From the NCBI RefSeq assembly GCF_900188345.1, contig NZ_FZOD01000006.1, positions 1-64,000 of the forward strand: a DNA stretch of 64,000 bases, written 5' to 3'. Positions within the stretch are counted from its first letter, which is position 1; the number at the start of each line of letters is the position of its first letter. A program made the position numbers and the translations under genes. The notes below the pieces were generated by a model. It saw nothing but the letters and a program-made list of their open reading frames with translations. It was not told the origin of the DNA and did no database searches. Below, piece by piece: positions 51,798 to 60,026 of this stretch. The stretch is from Streptosporangium subroseum. GTDB lineage: Bacteria; Actinomycetota; Actinomycetes; Streptosporangiales; Streptosporangiaceae.

Positions 51798-52426
51798 GTG
51801 CCCGCCGCCATCGGGGTGATGTCCAGACGGCCGTCGTCGCAGATCACGGAGGTGAAGGGGATCTCAAGGTGCGCGACCTCGTCCGGCGCGATGACCATGA
51901 GCCGCGCCGAGGTCGGGCAGGCGGACTCGTGCCCGGTCACCGTCACGGTCCAGTGCATCCTGGCGTGGGCGCCCGCACCCGGACGCAGGGTTATCCGCTG
52001 TGGCCGGACGCTCTCCCTGCGTACCCTGGTGCGCAGCGCGTCGCCCTTGCCGTCGAACATGATCAAACCGACGAAACCGTAGACCCAGCAGGTCTTCGTG
52101 GAGGTGTTGGTGAGCACCAGCGGCGCGTAGCGCTGCCCCGCCCCCGCGCTCACCGCCCCCACGCGGGCCTTCAGCCCTCCAGTGCCGCAACGCTTGGCCG
52201 CCGCCTCCACGGTGGACGAACTCGCGGTTCTGAAGCTCCCGAGCCGCACGTCCGTGGCCGGGCTCTTGACGGCGAGACGCTCCAGAGGTCGCGCGGAGCC
52301 CGATCCCGCCGTCGTGACGTCCGCTCCGAACTGCCCGGGTGAGGCGCATGCCACCGCCGCCACCAGCGTGCCCGCCGTCAGAAGGGATACGACCGCGCGC
52401 CGCCCGGCCCTGTTGATTCGTTCCAT
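51788..52426 (-). CDS. DUF4232 domain lipoprotein
   Basis: 212 residues. Signal peptide with lipobox VAAVACASP (Cys near residue 27) for membrane anchoring. The mature part from about 70 is a beta-sandwich with paired Cys (AAKRCGTGG and STKTCWVYGF) and LVLTNTSTKTC, the DUF4232 signature; two more Cys lie near the C-terminus. Extracellular, function unknown. Confidence 0.87.
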   Translation of the reverse strand: MERINRAGRRAVVSLLTAGTLVAAVACASPGQFGADVTTAGSGSARPLERLAVKSPATDVRLGSFRTASSSTVEAAAKRCGTGGLKARVGAVSAGAGQRYAPLVLTNTSTKTCWVYGFVGLIMFDGKGDALRTRVRRESVRPQRITLRPGAGAHARMHWTVTVTGHESACPTSARLMVIAPDEVAHLEIPFTSVICDDGRLDITPMAAGTHL

Positions 52427-52527
52427 GTCCTCTTAGACGTACACCGCATGGATTTTGTTCAGCCGGGACCTCGCCGAGCTCCAGGTCACGGGGCATGCCC
52501 GTGACGGCGTGGATCTCGTTCGACGAT

Positions 52528-52713
52528 TCAGCCGTGACGCTCCCAGGCGCGGAGTTTGTCAGGATTCACCGTCATCCAGATATCGGTGACGCGGCCGGCG
52601 CGGGCCTCGGTGGCGATGACGGCGATGATCTCGCCGTCGAGGGAGGCGACCAGCCCGGGGCGCCCGTAGCCGCCCCGCATTCGGGGCAGGCCGTCGACCG
52701 GTTGCCGGGGCAC
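52528..52713 (-). pseudogene. C-terminal fragment of a SigJ-type sigma factor
   Basis: 61 codons: GRPGLVASLDGEIIAVIATEA, then RVTDIWMTVNPDKLRAWERHG. This is the last SnoaL-like strand pair of ECF41/SigJ factors, whose end is usually NPDKL-R. All sigma regions are missing, and the upstream frame is unrelated. Remnant of a lost sigma factor, distinct from the intact one at 34.6 kb. Confidence 0.75.
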
Positions 52714-52731
52714 CGGTCCGGAATCCGTACG

Positions 52732-52760
52732 AATGATGTGAACAGACTGTTTGCATCATT
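52732..52760. promoter_or_regulatory. 29-bp near-perfect palindrome operator
   Basis: AATGATG-NN-AACAG-N-CTGTT-NN-CATCATT, 24 of 29 positions symmetric. It ends 4 bp before the -35 box of the next gene. Probably bound by a dimeric regulator, perhaps the small HTH protein itself. Confidence 0.65.
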
Positions 52761-52763
52761 TCA

Positions 52764-52800
52764 TTGACAACGAATCATTTGATCACCCATGCTGGACGCA
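52764..52800 (+). promoter_or_regulatory. Leaderless promoter of the small HTH gene
   Basis: TTGACA (52764-52769), 18-bp spacer, CATGCT (52788-52793), ATG at 52800, seven bases after the -10 box. Confidence 0.65.
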
Positions 52801-53270
52801 TGTCTTCCGAACCCGATCGGTCATTCGATCCCTTCACGCCTCCCGATCCCGGTCAGGTGCGGGCGCATCGCGTGTACGCGTCCCTGCTGCGCATCGCCGA
52901 GCGGCATGCGGTCACCGAGGCGCAGCGTTCCCGGCAGGTTCACCCCGACGTCCTCGGCCCGCACGAGGCCATCAGGCTCGTGTCGGTTCTCGCGGGCGGC
53001 TCCGCGCAGCTCGAAGAGGGCGAGGCGGAGGTGGACAACGCCGATATCACCGCCGCCCTGACACTCGTTCCGCTGGCGCGCGCCGAGATGGACCAGTTGG
53101 AGGCCGGGCTCCTTCTCATGGCACGAGGCCGCGGTCTCACCTGGCAGGAAATCGCCTTCGGCCTCGGACTCGGCACCTCCCAGGCCGCCAGGCAGCGCTA
53201 CGAACGGCTGACCAGCCGCCTGACCGCGGAACCGAGCCGGGACACCCCTGAGGTTCCTGAGCGATCATGA
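52800..53270 (+). CDS. Small helix-turn-helix DNA-binding protein (HSP18-regulator-like)
   Basis: 156 residues from ATG 52800. All-helical. The C-terminal HTH reads RGRGLTWQEIAFGLGLGTSQAARQRYERL, as in small actinobacterial proteins often annotated as HSP18 transcriptional regulators; no heat-shock gene is adjacent. Preceded by a long palindrome and a leaderless promoter, so it may autoregulate. The TetR gene follows closely on the same strand. Confidence 0.7.
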   Translation: MSSEPDRSFDPFTPPDPGQVRAHRVYASLLRIAERHAVTEAQRSRQVHPDVLGPHEAIRLVSVLAGGSAQLEEGEAEVDNADITAALTLVPLARAEMDQLEAGLLLMARGRGLTWQEIAFGLGLGTSQAARQRYERLTSRLTAEPSRDTPEVPERS

Positions 53271-53294
53271 GTGAGGACGGTCGCCGCGGACGGC

Positions 53295-53316
53295 CATGTC
53301 CTCAAACGAGGACATG
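53295..53316. promoter_or_regulatory. TetR operator CATGTCCTC-AAAC-GAGGACATG
   Basis: Perfect 9-bp arms and a 4-bp centre, just before TATCCT (53330-53335, a -10 box) of the TetR gene. Strongly suggests autoregulation. Confidence 0.7.
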
Positions 53317-53345
53317 AAAACGGCCCATGTATCCTGGCTTGTGTG

Positions 53346-53942
53346 ATGAGCGAGCGGGTGAGCAGCGGCCAACCCCGCTCGACGTCTGATCCGGTCCCTC
53401 CACGGCGTCGCGACGCCGCCGCGACGCGGGAGGCGGTCCTGCTCGCGGCACGGGAGGTGTTCGCCGAGCTCGGCTACGACCGGGCCGGGATACGCGACAT
53501 CGGCGCGCGTGCCGGTGTCGACGCCCGGCTGATCGGCCGCTACTTCGGCTCCAAGGAAGGCCTGTTCACCGAGGTCGTCGACCTCGCCTTCGAGAAGACG
53601 ATGATGATGGGGCCGGGCCACAACCATCAGGCGGCCCGTTCCCTGCTGGTCGACAGCACGCCCGAGCCGGCCGACGGCATGCTGATAGCTCTGCGGTCGG
53701 CCTCCAACGAACGTGCCGCCGCGATCATGCGCGACAACCTTGAACGCAACTACCAGCGCGTGGTCACCGACGGGCTGGCCGGTCCGGACGCGGCCGGGCG
53801 CGCCGCCCTGCTGATCGCCGTCTGCTCCGGCGTGCAGCTCATGCGCGACATCCTCGGAAACAGGGCCCTCGCCACCGGCGACCTGGACAAGCTCGTGCCC
53901 TATCTCGAGGCCGCGCTCGACGCCATCTCGGCGACGCCGTAG
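53346..53942 (+). CDS. TetR/AcrR family transcriptional regulator
   Basis: 198 residues from ATG 53346 (GTG 53343 adjacent in frame). HTH: YDRAGIRDIGARAGVDARLIGRYFGSKEGLF, the DARLIGRYFG recognition helix of the TetR_C_17-like subgroup. The -10 box at 53330-53335 implies a very short or absent leader. Autoregulated through the palindrome at 53295-53316; no divergent enzyme partner, so the target may be elsewhere. Confidence 0.88.
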   Translation: MSERVSSGQPRSTSDPVPPRRRDAAATREAVLLAAREVFAELGYDRAGIRDIGARAGVDARLIGRYFGSKEGLFTEVVDLAFEKTMMMGPGHNHQAARSLLVDSTPEPADGMLIALRSASNERAAAIMRDNLERNYQRVVTDGLAGPDAAGRAALLIAVCSGVQLMRDILGNRALATGDLDKLVPYLEAALDAISATP

Positions 53943-54053
53943 CCCCCGAAGAGCGGCTTCGGCGCGATCATCGACACGGCGGCGACGGTGATCGAGGGCG
54001 CACGCCACCTCGGCCGGCAGTGAGGAGGACCGGGCTCTCCGAGGAACACGGCG

Positions 54054-56261
54054 CTAGAGGAGGTGCAGGTCGCGTGCTGCCTGGACCGCGGTTCTGCGGT
54101 CGCCGACCCCGAGCTTGCGGTAGATCGCGCGGCAGTGTGTCTTCACGGTGTTGAGCGTCACATACAGCTCCGCCGCGATGTCGCGTTGCGACATGCTCGC
54201 GGGTAAATATCGCAGGACGGCCATCTCCCGCTCGGTCAGTTGCTCGATGAGTACGGCGGCCCGGCTGCCGCTCACCTCGGCGATGCCATGACGAGATTCG
54301 GTGCGCGTCAAGTATCGACCGGCGACGCCGGGGTCGGGGCACCGGGCGAAGACGGACCTGGCCTCTGCGAGGAGCGGCTCTCCGGCGGAGTCACCCAGGC
54401 CGAGAAGCGTGTCGCCGCAGGCCGTCAGGACGTAACCGAGCGCAAGATCGGTGGACGCCCGTCTGGCCAGCTTCAGGGCGTGCACCGCGTCCGCGTGAGC
54501 ACGAACGGGGTCGCCGCCGGTTCGCGCTCGAATCGCATACGCGGGTGCTACTCCGTGGTAGGTGGCCAGCCCGAACTTCCGCGCGGTGTCCACCGCGGTG
54601 GACGCGGTGATCTGGGCGCTCGCCGCGGAGCCGTCGTCGAACTCCACGATGGCCTGGTACACGAGGGCCAGGACGTGCGCCGTTCGGAATCGTTCGGCCT
54701 CGGCTTTCTCCGCGGCGAACCGGAGCGTCCGCCTGGCCTCGCCGGCCTGCCCCGCCCAGGCGTGGGCCGCGCCGATGGCGGTCACGAGATCGCACGAGTA
54801 CAACGCCGGCTGATGGGTCGCGGTCACGTTCCGAGCGGCGTCGAGCGCGGTGGCGACGTCCCCCCGGCCGAGAGAGATGTTCATGCGCAGGGAGGTCGCC
54901 GGGGTATGGTCGAAGCCCTCCGGCGCCACATCGAGCATGACGTCGAGCCAGCCCTCCGCACGCGAGTAACGACCGGCGATGTATTCGCACCAGCCGTACA
55001 GCAGGGCGCACCACGTCGATGTTTTCGCCACGTCGCCGAGTTGGTCGAGGAAACCCCGGAGGGTTTCGGTCTGGCCACCGGCGAGAAGCCGCGGTCCATG
55101 GACGAGCAGAAGCCGGGCCGCCTCGTGGACGTCACCGCCGGCAAGGCGATGGACGATCGCCTGGCCATGGTCGCCCTGGGATTCGAACCACGCCGCGGCG
55201 CGTGCGTGGAGGCCGGGTATCCGCTCGGGGAAAGCCTGGTGCGCCTCGAGCCGGAGCAGATCGCGAAGGAGGTGGTGGTAGCGGAACCAGGTGCCGGTGC
55301 GGTCGAGACCGATCAGGAGCTGGTTCACGATCGCGGTGTCGCTCAACCACTTCGCACCGCCGGTCGTGCCGGTGAGCGAATCGACGAGGGCGCCACTGAA
55401 CTGCTCAAGGATCGATGTCTCCAGGAGACGTTGACGATCGTTCGCGTCGACCACGGCGAGAAACTCGTCGTGGAGATACTCGACGACAAACTGGTCGTCG
55501 CCCCGGAACGCCTCGATGAACTCGCCGGGGTCGGTAGCCCGTTCAAGGGAGAGACCCGCGAGCACAAGCCCGGCGGCCCAGCCTTCCGTGCGGCCGCAGA
55601 GCTGATCGAGAAGAGCCCGGTCGAGCGATCGCCCCGCGGAGCCGAGCAGGCCGGAGGCCTCGTCGGTGTCGAACCGCAGATCGGCGCCCCGGATCTCCGC
55701 GATCTGATCGCGTACGCGGAGCCGGCCGAGCCGGAAGGGCGGATCGATCCGGGTGGAGAGCACGATGGTGACCTGGCGCGGACAGAGATCGATGAGGCGT
55801 TCCATGCCTCGCTGCACGCTGCCGTTGTCGATCAGGTGGTAGTCGTCGACGACGACGACAAGCGGGTCGGCGATCTTGGCGAGCTCGTTCACGAGGGCGG
55901 ACACGACAACGAGGTCGTCGCCCTTGGAACCGACCACGACCGGCTTCACGTCGCCTGCGGCGATCGGGTGGGCCTGCCCGATGGCCTCGACCAGGTAGGA
56001 CCAGAACCGGGCCGGATCCGAATCGCCCTCCTCCGCCTGCAGCCACGCGACGGCTTCGGGCCGGCCGGCCAGCCACGACGCCAGCAGGGTTGACTTGCCC
56101 GAGCCGGCCGGAGCGCTCACCAGGACCAGCCGGACGTGGCCGCCGACGCCGGAGTCGAGGACGTCGTCGAGCCGGGACCGGCGAACCAGCTGACCGGGTG
56201 GCACCGGTGGATGCAGCTTCGTAGCCGCCAGGCCCATCTCCCACGCCGTGGTCACCTTCAA
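54054..56261 (-). CDS. LAL/MalT-type LuxR family transcriptional regulator
   Basis: 735 residues if the TTG at 56261 is used; GTG 56255 and ATG 56240 are alternatives. STAND ATPase at the N-terminus with Walker A SAPAGSGKSTLL (Lys56) and Walker B-like LVVVVDDYH, a MalT-like winged helix and TPR-like region, and a C-terminal LuxR HTH: LTEREMAVLRYLPASMSQRDIAAELYVTLNTVKTHCRAIYRKLGV. ATP- and ligand-dependent activator. A 26-bp perfect palindrome begins 12 bp upstream, the likely autoregulatory operator. Confidence 0.92.
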   Translation of the reverse strand: MKVTTAWEMGLAATKLHPPVPPGQLVRRSRLDDVLDSGVGGHVRLVLVSAPAGSGKSTLLASWLAGRPEAVAWLQAEEGDSDPARFWSYLVEAIGQAHPIAAGDVKPVVVGSKGDDLVVVSALVNELAKIADPLVVVVDDYHLIDNGSVQRGMERLIDLCPRQVTIVLSTRIDPPFRLGRLRVRDQIAEIRGADLRFDTDEASGLLGSAGRSLDRALLDQLCGRTEGWAAGLVLAGLSLERATDPGEFIEAFRGDDQFVVEYLHDEFLAVVDANDRQRLLETSILEQFSGALVDSLTGTTGGAKWLSDTAIVNQLLIGLDRTGTWFRYHHLLRDLLRLEAHQAFPERIPGLHARAAAWFESQGDHGQAIVHRLAGGDVHEAARLLLVHGPRLLAGGQTETLRGFLDQLGDVAKTSTWCALLYGWCEYIAGRYSRAEGWLDVMLDVAPEGFDHTPATSLRMNISLGRGDVATALDAARNVTATHQPALYSCDLVTAIGAAHAWAGQAGEARRTLRFAAEKAEAERFRTAHVLALVYQAIVEFDDGSAASAQITASTAVDTARKFGLATYHGVAPAYAIRARTGGDPVRAHADAVHALKLARRASTDLALGYVLTACGDTLLGLGDSAGEPLLAEARSVFARCPDPGVAGRYLTRTESRHGIAEVSGSRAAVLIEQLTEREMAVLRYLPASMSQRDIAAELYVTLNTVKTHCRAIYRKLGVGDRRTAVQAARDLHLL

Positions 56262-56272
56262 GACACTACAAC

Positions 56273-56298
56273 CGTCATCTCACCCGGGTGAGATGACG
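56273..56298. promoter_or_regulatory. 26-bp perfect palindrome upstream of the LAL regulator
   Basis: Each 13-bp arm starts CGTCATCTCACCC (56273-56285) and is followed by its exact reverse complement. Lies between the divergent LAL gene and the 83-residue gene, at the expected start-site position of the former. Confidence 0.75.
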
Positions 56299-56343
56299 AG
56301 TCGTGTGAGGCCGCGTCCTGCCGCTCGCCGTGATGATCCAGTC

Positions 56344-56595
56344 ATGCGCCGGCCAACCACCTACGAGATCGTGATCCGAGGCCGAGTCGGCGCTCGGCTC
56401 CTGCGGCCACTCCTCGACGACTTCACCATCGACCACGCGAGCCACGGCGTCACCCGCCTGGTCGGCGACATCGGCGATGCCTCTCACCTGCACGGAGTCC
56501 TGGCCCATCTGACGTCGGTCAACATCGAGGTGATCTCCATCGCGCCCCTCGACCGCTCCGCGAACGGCGAGCCGCGAACCGACTCGGCCAGGTGA
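56344..56595 (+). CDS. Small conserved protein of unknown function
   Basis: 83 residues from ATG 56344. Alpha/beta pattern YEIVIRGRVGARLLRPLLDDF, then VTRLVGDIGDASHLHGVLAHLTSVNIEVISI, resembling small ACT-like or barrel-type single domains seen in actinobacteria. No known motif. Divergent from the LAL regulator across its palindrome and upstream of the dehydrogenase gene on the same strand, so it may belong to the LAL-controlled unit. Confidence 0.65.
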   Translation: MRRPTTYEIVIRGRVGARLLRPLLDDFTIDHASHGVTRLVGDIGDASHLHGVLAHLTSVNIEVISIAPLDRSANGEPRTDSAR

Positions 56596-56694
56596 CCGCC
56601 TCTGGACCGGCGGGACACGAATGTGGCCCGGTGGCGAGGGCGCAGGCGGTCAGGGCGACGCGCATGAAAAACCATCAGACGGAGGGAAGCGGTC

Positions 56695-57723
56695 ATGAAA
56701 TCTCAACGGAAGCACGCTGCGATGGGCGACGGCACGGCGACGGCGGACAACACGATGCGGGCGATCGTGCAGGACGCGTACGGCTCCGCCGACGTCCTGC
56801 GCCTCGCGCGGATCACCCGGCCGGAGGTCGCCGACAACGAGGTGCTCCTACGCGTGCACGCGACGGGTCTCTCCCGGGGCACGTGGCATCTGATGACGGG
56901 CCGGCCGTATCTGCTCCGCCTCGCCTTCGGAATACGCAGACCGAAGGCTCCGGTGCTCGGGGGAGATGTCGCCGGTACGGTCGTCGCGGTCGGTTCGGCG
57001 GTGACCAGGTTCTCCGCCGGTGACGAGGTGTTCGGTTTCGGGAAGGGATCTCTCGCCGAGTACGCCGTGGCCCGGGAGGACAAGCTGGCCCGCAAGCCGG
57101 CGAACATCACCTTCGAGCAGGCCGCGGTGGTTCCGGCCTCGGCCGTCGCCGCCCTGCGGAGTGTCTGCGACGTCGGCGGGGTCCAGCAGGGTCAGAAGGT
57201 GCTGGTCACCGGTGCGTCGGGCGGCGTCGGCAGCTACGCCGTACAGCTGGCCAAGGCCTTCGGCGCGGAGGTCACCGGCGTGTGCAGCACGGCAAAACTC
57301 GACCTGGTGCGATCCCTCGGCGCCGACCATGTCATCGACTACACCCGAGACGACTTCGCCGACGGTGTCCACCGCTACGACCTGATCGTCGACATCGCGG
57401 GGAACCCCGGCCTGTCACGGCTCCGCCGTGCGCTCACGCCCACCGGGACGGCCGTCCTCACCGGCGGCGAGGAGGGCGGCAACCTGACGGGAGGCATGGA
57501 CCGGCAGTTGCGGGCCCTGGTCCTGTCACGGTTCGTGGGCCAGCGGCTGACCGGTTTCATCCCCAAGGAGCACTTCAGCGACCTCGAACGGCTCACCGAT
57601 CACATCGAGGCGGGCAAGGTGACGCCGAGCATCGACGGAACCTACTCGCTGGATCGAATGCCGGAGGCCATGCGCCACCTTGATGCCGGAAAGGCACGAG
57701 GGAAGATCGTCATCACCGTCTGA
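56695..57723 (+). CDS. NAD(P)-dependent zinc-less medium-chain alcohol dehydrogenase / quinone oxidoreductase
   Basis: 342 residues. GroES-like N-domain with AIVQDAYGSADVLRL and LGGDVAGTVVAVGSAV, and cofactor motif VLVTGASGGVGSYAVQLAKAFGAEV. Catalytic and structural zinc Cys residues are absent. Typical of NAD(P)-dependent alcohol dehydrogenases of the reticulon-4-interacting (RTN4IP1) type. Located about 100 bp after the small gene; possible co-transcription. Confidence 0.88.
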   Translation: MKSQRKHAAMGDGTATADNTMRAIVQDAYGSADVLRLARITRPEVADNEVLLRVHATGLSRGTWHLMTGRPYLLRLAFGIRRPKAPVLGGDVAGTVVAVGSAVTRFSAGDEVFGFGKGSLAEYAVAREDKLARKPANITFEQAAVVPASAVAALRSVCDVGGVQQGQKVLVTGASGGVGSYAVQLAKAFGAEVTGVCSTAKLDLVRSLGADHVIDYTRDDFADGVHRYDLIVDIAGNPGLSRLRRALTPTGTAVLTGGEEGGNLTGGMDRQLRALVLSRFVGQRLTGFIPKEHFSDLERLTDHIEAGKVTPSIDGTYSLDRMPEAMRHLDAGKARGKIVITV

Positions 57724-57873
57724 GCGAACCTGCGCTCCCCGCGGTCCCCACGGACCGTGCTCGGTGAACGAAGGACGGCGTCGGCGTAGGTGTCGCACGG
57801 TGATCTGGGCGGGTGTGGTCCGGCACTCACGCGCCCGGTCGCCGGTGCGATGAGGACGTGGTGAAGCCGGCCC

Positions 57874-57903
57874 GCTTTCGGGGAGACGAGTCTCCCCGAA
57901 AGC
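57874..57903. terminator. Strong hairpin insulating the ABC operon
   Basis: A perfect 14-bp stem GCTTTCGGGGAGAC (57874-57887) with 57890-57903 around GA. Probably the terminator of the upstream unit. Confidence 0.7.
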
Positions 57904-58012
57904 CGGGGCGGTTCACTCGTTGTATCCTCCGCGAGGAGGCATTGGGGACGTCCGATTTATCTGATCGTGACTTGACGTCGGATATGCCCGACGGGTTACA
58001 TGTCCTCACCCC

Positions 58013-58060
58013 GTAAACGTTTTCAGGGCTTTTGACCATCGCTCCTGTAAACGTTTACCA
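58013..58060 (+). promoter_or_regulatory. LacI-type double operator and promoter
   Basis: GTAAACGTTTAC (58047-58058, perfect) and GTAAACGTTTTC (58013-58024, one mismatch) are LacI/CcpA-like operators 34 bp apart. TTGACC (58032-58037) and TTACCA (58055-58060), 17 bp apart, form the promoter, its -10 overlapping the second operator. Confidence 0.8.
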
Positions 58061-58082
58061 CTTCTGAGGACCGAGGTGACAC

Positions 58083-59096
58083 GTGAGTGACGTGCCGACG
58101 ATCACGACGATCGCCCAGCGCGCGGGTGTGTCGATAGCCTCGGTGTCGCGCGTGCTCAACGGGCTGCCCACCAGGGCCGAGACCGAGAGCCGGGTGATGA
58201 GCGCCGCACGGGAGCTCGGCTACGTGCCGAACTCGGCGGCCAGGTCGCTGAAGTCCAGGCGCAGCAACCAGGTCGGCTTCGCGATAGCCGACATAGGGAA
58301 CCCGGTGTACCTCGCGATGATCCGCGAGATCCAGCCGCTGCTGAAGGCGGCCGGCTACCGGCTTGTCCTGCACTCCACCAACGTGGACGCCGCCGACGAG
58401 ATCGACGTGCTGCGCGGCCTGGGGGAGCGGTACGTCGACGGCCTCATCATGATCCCGCTGCGCGTGACCGGCGAGCACCTGAAGATGTTCGCCGCCGCCC
58501 GCGCGCCGATTGTGATCATCGGCTCGGTCCCCGAGGGCACCCCCGTCGACAACGTGAGGACCGACTCCCGCAAGGGCGTGCGCCTCGCCGTCGAGCACCT
58601 CCACCAGCTGGGCCGCAGGCGGATCGGCTTCGTGAACGGCCCGCTCGACACCGTCCCCGGCGCCGCCCGCTCGGCCGCCTACGCCGAGGCACTGGCAGGA
58701 CTCGGCCTGCCGTACGACCCGGACCTGGTGGAGGTGGGCGACTTCTACCGCCCCGAGGGCGCCCGGGCCGCGGCCCGCCTGATCGGACGCGTGCCCGACC
58801 TCGACGCGCTGCTGTGCGCCAACGACCTGATCGCGCTCGGGGCGCTCGACGTCCTGCGGCGCGAGAGACGGCGGGTGCCGGAGGAGGTCGCGGTGGCGAG
58901 CATGGACGACACCGACCTCGCCACGGTGGCCTGGCCCCCGCTGACCAGCGTCTCGCTCGGCTCGGCCGAACGCGGCAGGGCGGCGGCCGAACTCCTGCTC
59001 GACCGGCTGGCCCACGGCGACCGCGCGCCCCGGGTGGTCACCGTCGAGCCCCGGCTCGTGATCCGCGCCTCGACCGTGGGGGAGGAGGGCCCATGA
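58083..59096 (+). CDS. LacI family transcriptional regulator
   Basis: 337 residues from GTG 58083, with GAGGTG upstream. HTH: TITTIAQRAGVSIASVSRVLNG at the N-terminus and hinge NSAARSLKSRRS, then a periplasmic-binding-protein-like sugar domain (VGFAIADIGNPVYLAMIREI ... LDALLCANDLIALGALDVLRR). It is the first gene of the ABC operon and binds GTAAACGTTTAC sites, so it represses import and ribosyl-glycohydrolase genes until its ligand is present. Overlaps the next gene by 4 bp. Confidence 0.92.
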   Translation: MSDVPTITTIAQRAGVSIASVSRVLNGLPTRAETESRVMSAARELGYVPNSAARSLKSRRSNQVGFAIADIGNPVYLAMIREIQPLLKAAGYRLVLHSTNVDAADEIDVLRGLGERYVDGLIMIPLRVTGEHLKMFAAARAPIVIIGSVPEGTPVDNVRTDSRKGVRLAVEHLHQLGRRRIGFVNGPLDTVPGAARSAAYAEALAGLGLPYDPDLVEVGDFYRPEGARAAARLIGRVPDLDALLCANDLIALGALDVLRRERRRVPEEVAVASMDDTDLATVAWPPLTSVSLGSAERGRAAAELLLDRLAHGDRAPRVVTVEPRLVIRASTVGEEGP

Positions 59097-60025
59097 CCCT
59101 GACGGCCGACAGGACGCGGAAGCCCGCCGCGGATCACCGCGGGGCGGGGAAGAGGAGCCGGCAGGGGCGCGAGACGTTTGTGCTCATGCTGCCCGCGCTC
59201 GTGCCGGTGCTGATCTTCAGCGTCGGACCGCTGCTCTACGGCATCTTCCTCGCCTTCACCGACGCCAGGTCGGGGCGGAACGCCGTGACCTCCTTCGTGG
59301 GCCTGTCGAACTTCGGCGACCTGATGACCGACGCGGACTTCTGGGCGTCGTTCCGCATCGGCCTGATCTGGGCGGTCTCGGTGACCGTGCTGCAGTTCCT
59401 GGCCTCGCTGGGGCTGGCCCTGCTGCTCAACGAGGACCTGCGGTTCCGGTCGTTCACCCGGGTGCTGGTCCTGGTGCCGTGGGCCATGCCGCCCGTGGTC
59501 ATCGGACTGATGTGGCGGCTCGTCTACCACCCGAACGCCGGGATCCTCAACAGCGTCCTGACCGACGTCGGCCTGCTCGACCACAACATCGACTGGCTCA
59601 ACGACTTCTCCATCGCGCTGCCCGCGGTGATCGTCGTCGGGATCTGGACGGGCATGCCGCAGACGACCGTCGTGCTCCTCGCGGGACTGCAGGGCGTGCC
59701 CAAGGAGCTGTACGAGGCCGGCCACATGGACGGGGCCTCGACCTTCCGGCGCTTCTGGAGCATCACGCTGCCGCAGCTGCGCCCGGTCATCGTGACGATC
59801 ACCTCCCTGGACTTCGTCTGGAACATCAACCAGTTCGGCCTGGTCTACGTCCTCACCCAGGGCGGGCCGGGCGGGCAGACCCGCCTGCCGATGCTCTTCG
59901 CCTACGAGGAGGCCTTCCGCTACGGCTTCTTCGGGTACGCGGCCACGCTCGGCGTCGCCTTCGTGATCGTCGTGCTGGCCGTACTCGGCCTCTACATATG
60001 GCGGCAGATGCGAGAGGCGAACTGA
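59093..60025 (+). CDS. ABC sugar transporter permease, MalF/UgpA type
   Basis: 310 residues, ATG 59093 overlapping the LacI stop. Six membrane segments; the cytoplasmic EAA loop reads EAGHMDGASTFRRFWSITLPQLRPV. A charged N-terminus of about 30 residues precedes TM1. Forms the channel with the next permease. Its ATPase is not encoded in the visible cluster, as is usual for actinobacterial CUT1 systems that share MsiK. Confidence 0.92.
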   Translation: MTLTADRTRKPAADHRGAGKRSRQGRETFVLMLPALVPVLIFSVGPLLYGIFLAFTDARSGRNAVTSFVGLSNFGDLMTDADFWASFRIGLIWAVSVTVLQFLASLGLALLLNEDLRFRSFTRVLVLVPWAMPPVVIGLMWRLVYHPNAGILNSVLTDVGLLDHNIDWLNDFSIALPAVIVVGIWTGMPQTTVVLLAGLQGVPKELYEAGHMDGASTFRRFWSITLPQLRPVIVTITSLDFVWNINQFGLVYVLTQGGPGGQTRLPMLFAYEEAFRYGFFGYAATLGVAFVIVVLAVLGLYIWRQMREAN

Positions 60026-60026
60026 C

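Larger units (their letters stand above)
57724..58082. other. Intergenic region before the ABC/ADP-ribosylglycohydrolase operon
   Basis: 359 bp without a gene. It holds a strong hairpin (57874-57903), a minor CCTCC-GCGA-GGAGG hairpin near 57927, and the LacI operators and promoter (58013-58060). Confidence 0.7.

Noticed and set aside
54240..56093. Plus-strand open frame of 617 codons
   Set aside because: Antisense shadow of the LAL regulator, with no recognisable motif and no start context.
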